40,590 nt of DNA from an uncultured Opitutia bacterium. GTDB lineage: Bacteria > Verrucomicrobiota > Verrucomicrobiia > Opitutales > CAJWYM01. The notes under the pieces are model-generated. The model ran no database searches and was not told the DNA's origin. It saw only the letters and a program-made list of their open reading frames with translations. The stretch is from positions 1 to 40,590 of the forward strand of contig CAJWYM010000031.1 in assembly GCA_913049555.1 (NCBI GenBank), given 5' to 3'. The translations under genes and the position numbers were made by a program. Below are positions 34,047-40,590 of this stretch, one piece after another. Every line of letters starts with the position of its first letter. The stretch's first letter is position 1.

Positions 34047-34427
34047 ATGCATAGTGTAACCCCGAATCGGCAGAATGAAAAACCTCAAAATATTTTAGAA
34101 CAACTTCAAGTCATTCCAATTCAGAATGAACATGTTAAGAAGTCTGTTGGAGATTCGGGTGCATTGAGGGTCGAAATTGAATTTAAAAAAAAGGGCTTGA
34201 TTCCAATGGCACTTCGTTTGACTGGTGGGGCAAAGGTCAAAGTATATCATTTAGATGGTTATGGACGGTATTTATATGAAAGAATAGATGGTAAATCCTA
34301 CCTGCTTCAAATTGTTTATGAGTTCATGGAAAATGAAAAACTCACCTTTTTTGAGGCCAAAGGTCTTTTGCAGGAATATGTTCGTATTTTGATGGAAAAA
34401 GGCTTGGTTGTTTTAATCAAGAAATAA
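34047..34427 (+). CDS. PqqD-like domain protein, stand-alone
   Basis: A 126-aa soluble protein. Residues about 66-122 follow the PqqD pattern (VYHLDGYGRYLYERIDGKSYLLQI, then a helix and EYVRILMEKGLVVL), the winged-helix-like peptide-binding domain that presents precursor peptides to radical-SAM enzymes in RiPP pathways. No radical-SAM enzyme or precursor peptide is nearby, so its partner is unknown. I start at the ATG 34047 instead of the TTG at 34014. The N-terminal 35 residues are polar and probably disordered. Between the kinase operon and the convergent efflux locus it stands alone. Confidence 0.75.
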   Translation: MHSVTPNRQNEKPQNILEQLQVIPIQNEHVKKSVGDSGALRVEIEFKKKGLIPMALRLTGGAKVKVYHLDGYGRYLYERIDGKSYLLQIVYEFMENEKLTFFEAKGLLQEYVRILMEKGLVVLIKK

Positions 34428-34508
34428 TATTTTGGATTCTATTTCTAATGTATTCTTGTATTGAATTTTAAAGATTATCGTAGAAATTCAGGGAGCTAAG
34501 GTATTTTA

Positions 34509-35024
34509 TTATGGAACCTTGGGGAACTCTTCAATTTTGTAATTAAATTTTGTTTTCAGCTTTTCACCATTCGGTTGATTGACTAATACAATCAATGGAA
34601 TGTTGTTTCCTTTCGGTAATTTTAAGTTTGATATTAAAACATTTCCTTCAGGGTTGAACTCTAAAACGGTTGGATCTTTGCGATCGCCTCCAATAATCTG
34701 AACAATGGCTCCTGTAGGAGGTATTGGTTTTTTATTTTGATCGATAAAGGTGAGTTGAACCGTGTTGTCTTGTTTGACAAAAAATTCGAAGTTTGGAGTG
34801 ATTTCTGTTATCAAACGACCGCCATTAGGGCCTTTTTCAATTTTTTGTTGTAGGAGATCTTTATGGTGGGAATGAGAGTGATCGTTTTGATGAGAGTGGT
34901 CGTGATGTGAGTGACCACTGGAATGTTCATGATGTCCGTGACTATCCATTTCTTGATCGTTCTTACTACAAGAAATAAAGCAGATCAATGAGATGGAAAA
35001 TGAAATTAAAAGAGTATTTTTCAT
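34509..35024 (-). CDS. His-rich lipoprotein linked to metal efflux
   Basis: A 171-aa protein. The signal ends in a lipobox-like FISC with Cys19, so it is probably lipid-anchored in the periplasm or outer membrane. Residues 29-54 hold 13 His in an HxH-type low-complexity stretch, a likely buffer for Zn, Cu, Ni or Co ions. The remainder is a beta-rich domain starting at GPNGGRL, a phrase that also occurs in domains linked to metal-efflux adaptors. It is last in the efflux operon, 32 bp after the RND pump stop, and probably captures or hands over metal to the pump system. Confidence 0.82.
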   Translation of the reverse strand: MKNTLLISFSISLICFISCSKNDQEMDSHGHHEHSSGHSHHDHSHQNDHSHSHHKDLLQQKIEKGPNGGRLITEITPNFEFFVKQDNTVQLTFIDQNKKPIPPTGAIVQIIGGDRKDPTVLEFNPEGNVLISNLKLPKGNNIPLIVLVNQPNGEKLKTKFNYKIEEFPKVP

Positions 35025-35056
35025 TATTTTTAGTAGATGCTTAGATGTATAAGAGA

Positions 35057-38000
35057 TTATTTAGGCAAGGTGGAATTTATATCGTTTGAGGTGGAAACGG
35101 TTTTTTTACAAAAAGTGTAAAACAAGGCAGGTGTAAGGCCAAGGCCAATGATCGTAGAACTTAATAATCCTCCTACAATAACAATCGATACAGGGTTCAA
35201 AATTTCTTTGCCGGGTTCTTCCGATGCAAGGACAAAGGGTATGAGTGCCACTCCCGCCGAAAGAGCAGTCATTAAAATAGGAACCACCCTCTCTAAAGTT
35301 CCCCGTTCAATCATTGATCTAGAAAAATGTTCTCCTTCATGTTGAATTAAATGAATATAATGCGAGATAAGCATAATATTGTTTCTGGCGGATATGCCGG
35401 CAATTGCTATAAATCCGACAAGGGTTGCTACACTGATATTATCTAGAGTCGCTTTTGTAAAGAATACACTCCCGATAAGTGAAATAGGAATGATTGTTAA
35501 AACTAATAAGACAAGAGGAACACTTTTAAAATGATTGTAAAGTAAGAAAGCAATCAGTAAAAGAATGATCGCTGATAAAATGAATATTGTCTTTTTGGCT
35601 TCTCGTTGGGCCTGGTATTCCCCTTCGAATCTTAGGTGGTACCCCTCTGGCAACTGAATGGAATCCTCCACTTTTGATTGGAGTGCCTCCACGGATTTGT
35701 TCAGATCACTCACTGTTGGATTTATAGATACAACTATTCTTCTTTGGGTATTTTCACGCATGATTGCATTTGGACCCGTCGCGTTGTTGAAAGAGACCAT
35801 CGAGGACAGTGAAACTTTGCCCCTTGGAGTGTGAATCTGAATGGTACGCAATTTATCTACATCCTCCCTCCATTCTTTACCCAAACGGACTACGATGTCA
35901 TACACTCTGTGCTCATCATAAACTTGAGCAACTTTCTTTCCAGCTAAAAAGATACCTAATTGTTCATTGATAGCTCCAGGAGTGACCCCATAACTTAGAG
36001 CACGGTCTCGATCGATCTCGATGCGCAATTGAGGAATTAGAGCTTGTTGCTCTAATCTTGCTTCCTCTAAACCAGGGATCTTTCTTGCTTCATCAGTAAT
36101 TTTCTGTCCAATTGCTTTTAAGGTATCCAAGTCTTGACCAAAGACTTTAATAGCAATTTTGGCTGGGACACCACTCAACATATGACCCACTCGATCCGCA
36201 AGAGGACTACTGATCGCACTGAAGGTTCCAGGTATGCTTTTCATTTTGACTCTTAGGTCAGCAAAAATCTCTGATCGGGTTCTTTTAGAATCTTTGAATT
36301 GAACTTCAAATTCAACCGTAGAGACAGGAACAATGTGATCTCCCTTCTCAGCTCTTCCAGCACGGTACCCAACCGTCTCCACTTCCGGAATTTGCAAAAG
36401 AATTTCTTGAGCTAAGTCAGCCATCGCACTTGTCTTTTTTAAGGAAGTTCCAGGGGCTGTCGTTGTTGCAATGACTGCTGTGGGTTCCCTAAATGGAGGT
36501 AAAAAATTACCACCCATTGTGTAGGTGGTTGCAAAGGCTGCAATCACCAATAGAAAACAAACAAATAGGAGAATCAAAGGTTGAGACAAGGAGAAGCGCA
36601 ACCAAGTATTTTTATAGAGGGTTTTGATCGTTCTGGCTAAAAAAGGATCTTTTTCAAACTCATTTTTTTGAGGGTCTATTAAATAAGAGCAGAGAACTGG
36701 GATGACAGTTAATGATACAACGAAAGAGGCGGCCATGCTCACCATCGTTGCAATTGCAATCGGAGAGAAGAGTCTACCTTCTAATCCTCTCAATGCCAAA
36801 AGAGGTAAGAAAGCTAAAACAATCAAGGCTGTGGCATAAAAAATAGAGGATCTAACCTCCGCGGATGCATTTGCAATTACTTGAAGTCTTGATTTTGGTT
36901 TCGACAGCGATTTGTTTTCTCGAAGTCTTCTAAATACATTTTCAACATCTACAATGGCATCATCCACTACGATTCCAATAGATACGGCCAAGCCCCCAAG
37001 AGTCATTGAATTTACACTTAGATTGCATAAATCAAAAACTAAAATTGTGATTCCTAATGAGAGTGGAATTGCAGTCAAGGTGATTAAAGTGATTCGAAAA
37101 TTCAATAAAAATAAAAGCAAAACGATGGCTACGACTAGAGCACCATCTAGAAGGGCTTCTTTCAAATTACCGATTGCTAGGTGGATAAAATCAGATTGAT
37201 CATAAAGAGGAAGGATCTGTAAAGTCTTGGGTAGTGTTTTTTCTAATTCAAACAACTGTTCCTTAATGATTTCAGTCAATTCTAGGGTGTCAAATCCGGG
37301 GGATTTTGTGATACTTATAATCACTCCAGGATGACCAAGATTTTTACTTTTTGCTGAATCTGGTCTTGATTTTGAACCTAGGCCAGCATCTCCTCGCATC
37401 GGCTTAACTTCCCATTGAATGGAACATACATCTTTCAACAAAATGGGTCTATTCGCTCTGTAATCAACAATTGTTTTGCCAATAGAATCTAAATCGGAGG
37501 TCATTGCTAAGTTACGAACCATGATTTCTTGATTGGATTCAATCAAGAACCCCCCAGAAGTATTCTTTGTGGCTTGGCGGGCTGCTTGAAGAATTTCCTC
37601 CAAATCGATTCCATGGGCCATCATTTTATTGGGATTTGGTTGGATGTGAATTTGCCTAACACCGCCTCCAATTGAAAGCACTTCAGCGATTCCAGGGATC
37701 GTTTGAATTTTTTTTGCTATTTTCCAGTCTGCCAAAGTCCTAATTTCTGTAGGACTGATTGTTCCACTCGGATCGTTGAGGCCAATAAGCATAATATTTC
37801 CCATAAGAGACGCCACGGGGGTCATGTAGGGGAATATACCTGAGGGTAATTTTTCTGAGGAGTTCGTAAGCCTTTCTTGAACCCATTGCCGCGCTTGGTA
37901 AATTTTTGTATCCCAACTAAACTCTAAATAGATCAATGAGAGGCTGATATCATTGATACTTCTCAAACGAGAAACCCCGGCAGTACCTATCAAGGCATTC

Positions 38001-38209
38001 TCTAGTGGGATTGTTACAAGCTTTTCGACTTCTTCAGGGGAGAACCCTGGACACTCAGTCATTAGGATTATCGTTGGTTTCGTTAAATCAGGAAGCACAT
38101 CAACGGGTAGATCAGATGCCTTTTTAAAGCTGAATACAAGAAGGGCAAAAGCAATGGACAAAACAAGTCCCCTTTGGGCTAAAGCAAATTTTATTAGTAA
38201 ATCTAACAT
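35057..38209 (-). CDS. CusA/CzcA-type heavy-metal RND efflux pump
   Basis: A 1050-aa inner-membrane pump with 12 predicted helices and two large periplasmic loops. The start (LALAQRGLVLSIAFALLVFS, then DVLPDLTKPTIILMTECPGFSPEEVE) is characteristic of the heavy-metal-efflux branch of RND pumps. The proton-relay helix 4 reads SIGIVVDDAIVDVENVFRRLREN (around residue 410). It keeps Asp and Glu at relay positions but lacks the D-F-G start seen in classical CzcA, so metal specificity cannot be assigned. Other conserved stretches include FLPPFREPTAVI. It starts 9 bp after the adaptor gene, as expected for a tripartite system. Confidence 0.93.
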   Translation of the reverse strand: MLDLLIKFALAQRGLVLSIAFALLVFSFKKASDLPVDVLPDLTKPTIILMTECPGFSPEEVEKLVTIPLENALIGTAGVSRLRSINDISLSLIYLEFSWDTKIYQARQWVQERLTNSSEKLPSGIFPYMTPVASLMGNIMLIGLNDPSGTISPTEIRTLADWKIAKKIQTIPGIAEVLSIGGGVRQIHIQPNPNKMMAHGIDLEEILQAARQATKNTSGGFLIESNQEIMVRNLAMTSDLDSIGKTIVDYRANRPILLKDVCSIQWEVKPMRGDAGLGSKSRPDSAKSKNLGHPGVIISITKSPGFDTLELTEIIKEQLFELEKTLPKTLQILPLYDQSDFIHLAIGNLKEALLDGALVVAIVLLLFLLNFRITLITLTAIPLSLGITILVFDLCNLSVNSMTLGGLAVSIGIVVDDAIVDVENVFRRLRENKSLSKPKSRLQVIANASAEVRSSIFYATALIVLAFLPLLALRGLEGRLFSPIAIATMVSMAASFVVSLTVIPVLCSYLIDPQKNEFEKDPFLARTIKTLYKNTWLRFSLSQPLILLFVCFLLVIAAFATTYTMGGNFLPPFREPTAVIATTTAPGTSLKKTSAMADLAQEILLQIPEVETVGYRAGRAEKGDHIVPVSTVEFEVQFKDSKRTRSEIFADLRVKMKSIPGTFSAISSPLADRVGHMLSGVPAKIAIKVFGQDLDTLKAIGQKITDEARKIPGLEEARLEQQALIPQLRIEIDRDRALSYGVTPGAINEQLGIFLAGKKVAQVYDEHRVYDIVVRLGKEWREDVDKLRTIQIHTPRGKVSLSSMVSFNNATGPNAIMRENTQRRIVVSINPTVSDLNKSVEALQSKVEDSIQLPEGYHLRFEGEYQAQREAKKTIFILSAIILLLIAFLLYNHFKSVPLVLLVLTIIPISLIGSVFFTKATLDNISVATLVGFIAIAGISARNNIMLISHYIHLIQHEGEHFSRSMIERGTLERVVPILMTALSAGVALIPFVLASEEPGKEILNPVSIVIVGGLLSSTIIGLGLTPALFYTFCKKTVSTSNDINSTLPK

Positions 38210-38218
38210 CGATTCGGC

Positions 38219-39343
38219 TTAAATTTGGGAATCTTTAATTCCGATCGATTTTTGTAATAGAAATAGAGCAATAAGGGTAATTATAAGGGCATAACCAGAG
38301 ATTGTATAGAGGATCCATTGAATCTTAGAGCTCTGTGAATTCACTTTGGAAGCCTTTGCATTTTGCGAACCTGTAATTTCAGAACCATCTTCATTGTGTT
38401 CGTGACCATGAGCAGCATCTAATGCTTCTTTGAGAGAAATAGCACTTTCGTCCCCAACGAAACTTAAAGCATAGGATCCAGAGCTAACCACTTCATCACT
38501 GGGAAAGAGGCCATTTATGATTTCAACCCGGTCTTTGTTTTTTTCTCCTATCAAAACAGGGGTCTTGATGAAGGCATTTTCTAAATCAAAATCTCTAACA
38601 AAAACATAGGGGTTAGACTCGGAGCCTTGAATGCAATGAATCGGGATTGAAAAAACATTTTCGCGCTGACTCACAATGATTGAGAATTCAGCCCTCATAT
38701 TGGGTAGGACACGAACTTCAGGGTGTTTCAATTCAAAAATGGCATCCAAAGTCCCAGCTTTAGTTTTTGTAGAAGTTCCAAACCTTAGCAACGAAGCTTT
38801 GATTCGCTTGTTCCCAATCGCCGGAATATAAATTTCAGATTGTGCCCCGATCAAAATTTTTGATATTTGTCCCTCTGGAATTTTAGCAATGGCCCATAGG
38901 ATTGTGGGATCGTAGATTTCCATTAAAATCTTTTGAGGTTCTACAGGTTCTCCCAATTGGATGTAAGAATTTAAAATGATGCCAGATTTTTTGGCTCTTA
39001 GAGTAATGACTTTGGAGGGATTCCCGACTTTCCGAGTCTCTATTTCAGCCAATATTTGATTTTCAGTAACGGATTCTCCCTCATATGCATGGATTTTTGT
39101 AATTCGGCCTGGAATTCGGGTAGAGAGTGCACTTTTATGAGAAGGCTTTACTTGAATTTGCCCGATTGCAAAAAGCGTGGACACGAAGGATCCTTGAGCC
39201 ACTTCAACCGTTTCAATTTTTAGATTTTGTAAGGCATTTTCGTTCAGTATTTTCAAGCTAGGATTGAGATTAGGGCTTGAAAAAGCATTCGATAGATAAA
39301 AAAAGAAAATGAGTAAAGAAAAAGTTTGGTTTTGAAATTTCAT
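38219..39343 (-). CDS. RND efflux periplasmic adaptor (CusB/HlyD type) with C-terminal membrane helix
   Basis: A 374-aa membrane-fusion protein linking pump and outer-membrane channel. A signal peptide (MKFQNQTFSLLIFFFYLSNAFSS) precedes the lipoyl/barrel-sandwich domain (GRITKIHAYEGESVTENQILAEIE and GIILNSYIQLGEPVEP) and a beta-barrel domain (VLPNMRAEFSI). The hairpin between the lipoyl halves is very short. The C-terminus has HGHEHNEDG and then a second hydrophobic helix (IQWILYTISGYALIITLIALFLLQ), unusual for such adaptors. I start at Met14 of the longest frame (39343) because it begins the signal peptide. Confidence 0.88.
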   Translation of the reverse strand: MKFQNQTFSLLIFFFYLSNAFSSPNLNPSLKILNENALQNLKIETVEVAQGSFVSTLFAIGQIQVKPSHKSALSTRIPGRITKIHAYEGESVTENQILAEIETRKVGNPSKVITLRAKKSGIILNSYIQLGEPVEPQKILMEIYDPTILWAIAKIPEGQISKILIGAQSEIYIPAIGNKRIKASLLRFGTSTKTKAGTLDAIFELKHPEVRVLPNMRAEFSIIVSQRENVFSIPIHCIQGSESNPYVFVRDFDLENAFIKTPVLIGEKNKDRVEIINGLFPSDEVVSSGSYALSFVGDESAISLKEALDAAHGHEHNEDGSEITGSQNAKASKVNSQSSKIQWILYTISGYALIITLIALFLLQKSIGIKDSQI

Positions 39344-39456
39344 AATAAGTTTTACACTTGAGAGAATCTGAAAGAATCTCAACGGGCATTTTGGTATCCT
39401 GCAAGCCTAGGCATTCAAAGTATGAGGATTCGGAAGAGTCAGGTTCATATAGAGTT

Positions 39457-40590
39457 CTAAAAATGAAGGCCACTCGCGGAGGACCAAAGCGTTTTATTTT
39501 TATGAATCCTGTGATGCAAGCTTAGGTGCTCCAAGCGGATTTCAAGAAGTTGTTTTTGACTTCGAAAGAGTTCTTTTAGAGAGACCTCGCCCAATTCGTA
39601 GGCGCGTTCCATCATGTTGATATTATCATGGAGCAATGGTTCTACATTCTTTTGGTAATGTTGAATTTTCTCATTTTGATGAATCAGAGACGTTCGAAGG
39701 TTGAAACAAGTAGATTGAATTTTATTAACTGTCGCTTCTAAAAGAATTTCATTTTTTTTAATTTCAGTTTCAATCTGTCTCTTTTTGTTGTTGAAATTAT
39801 TTAAAATTGGAATGGGAAGCTCCAATCCGAGCCCCAAAAATTGCGAGCTTTCTAAATTGGCATATTCTTTTGATTTCTCTTGTTTCAAAATAAGTCGAAC
39901 ATTGAAATGGTCCCATTTTTCTAATTCTACAAGTTCTTTGCTCGTTTTAGCAATCCGAAGAGATTGTTGGATTCTTTTATATTCTGGGCGAGATTGAATG
40001 ACACTCATGGGAACCGAGGGTGGATTTGTAAAAAGAGGATCTTTAGAATAAAAGTTTTCAGGGAAATGGAGATTGAGAGTTTCATTTTTCCCTATCAAAT
40101 ATTTTAGTTGAACGAGTTCTTTTGATTTATCATGACTCAAATGATCGATTTCTTGCAAAATTCCATATCTTTCTAGTTTTATGAGATTTACAGCAAATAA
40201 AGAGCTTTCTCCAAGTTCTAATTTTGAAGAAATGAATTTTAAAAAACCAGACAGTAAGTCCAGTTGATCATTTAAAATACTTAGGGAACTAGAAAGAAAT
40301 CGAATTTTTTCATAAGAAATCAGCACGTTTTTTTTCAAATCTTGTTCCAATTCTTTAATTTTCAGTTTTTCTAATTCGATTTCCAAAGAAGCCCTCTTTT
40401 TTAAGAGAAATATCTTCTTTGGAACTGGAAAGTTTTGAGTCAGATTTAAAGTAAGATTGCTTTCCTTCAAGTTTTGAAAAAAAAGGTCCTCTTCGTATTG
40501 AATTCCAAAAGTTGGATTTCTCCATTGATAGCTTTGTTTAGAATGAAACTTTTTTGCGTCTACGGAGGTCCTTGCCGCAATTAAGGATTT
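39457..40590 (-). CDS. Outer-membrane efflux channel (TolC/CusC type), truncated by the window edge
   Basis: The frame stays open to the right edge: 40 codons before the TTG at 40470 read on without a stop (AARTSVDAKKFHSKQSYQW, then RNPTFGIQYEEDLFFQN). That TTG is therefore internal and the gene's 5' end is missing. About 377 residues are visible, with the two repeated TolC patterns: LNLTQNFPVPKK followed by long helices, then LGLGLELPIPILNN followed by more long helices and YELGEVSLKELFRSQKQLLEI. TolC-type proteins form the trimeric outer-membrane tunnel of tripartite pumps. It is the promoter-proximal visible gene of the metal-efflux operon. Confidence 0.9.
   Translation of the reverse strand, partial: KSLIAARTSVDAKKFHSKQSYQWRNPTFGIQYEEDLFFQNLKESNLTLNLTQNFPVPKKIFLLKKRASLEIELEKLKIKELEQDLKKNVLISYEKIRFLSSSLSILNDQLDLLSGFLKFISSKLELGESSLFAVNLIKLERYGILQEIDHLSHDKSKELVQLKYLIGKNETLNLHFPENFYSKDPLFTNPPSVPMSVIQSRPEYKRIQQSLRIAKTSKELVELEKWDHFNVRLILKQEKSKEYANLESSQFLGLGLELPIPILNNFNNKKRQIETEIKKNEILLEATVNKIQSTCFNLRTSLIHQNEKIQHYQKNVEPLLHDNINMMERAYELGEVSLKELFRSQKQLLEIRLEHLSLHHRIHKNKTLWSSASGLHF

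Overview
The window (about 40.6 kb, AT-rich) looks like chromosome of a marine polysaccharide-degrading bacterium of the PVC superphylum, most likely Verrucomicrobiota (this is inference). The hints are secreted formylglycine sulfatases, a GH50-type agarase, a long adenylate kinase-like protein, and a fragment at the left edge that resembles a PilX-type pilin start. No rRNA, tRNA, CRISPR array, insertion sequence or phage gene was seen.

Layout. 1-8 kb: partial pilin-like start, intracellular GH3 glycosidase, secreted sulfatase with a C-terminal EF-hand, an unrecognised 402-aa protein, a tandem pair of DoxX-like membrane proteins, a DUF805 and a DUF4174 protein. 8-13.3 kb (minus strand): S1_19-like sulfatase and GH50-type beta-agarase in one operon, then an MFS sugar/cation symporter. 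13.8-24.5 kb: a mostly housekeeping block (adenylate kinase-like, M29 aminopeptidase, CPBP protease, polyprenyl synthase, pdxA, IscA-type protein, a GluR0-like ligand-gated potassium channel, tgt, valS). 24.6-28.2 kb (minus): secreted 184-aa beta-rich protein, DUF4340 protein, class I fumarase. 28.5-33.8 kb (plus): FadR-type GntR regulator followed by a four-gene operon (cycloisomerase, aldehyde dehydrogenase, KDPG-type aldolase, KDG kinase). This set fits catabolism of 3,6-anhydrogalactose, the special sugar of agar and carrageenan. 34-40.6 kb: a PqqD-like protein and a heavy-metal RND efflux system (His-rich lipoprotein, CusA/CzcA-type pump, adaptor, TolC-like channel running off the right edge).

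The main discovery is a shared near-palindrome, GTANTATNATANTAC (core TANTATNATANTA). It lies just before the start codons of the EF-hand sulfatase, the GH50-sulfatase operon, the MFS transporter, the secreted 184-aa protein, the GntR gene itself (two copies) and the anhydrogalactose operon. I did not find it before the housekeeping, fumarase, metal-efflux or GH3 genes. This suggests that a dispersed agar-utilisation regulon, interrupted by housekeeping genes, is controlled by the GntR protein at 28536. Depolymerisation and desulfation outside the cytoplasm (GH50, two sulfatases, perhaps the 184-aa protein), uptake (MFS) and intracellular conversion to pyruvate plus glyceraldehyde 3-phosphate would then respond to one signal.
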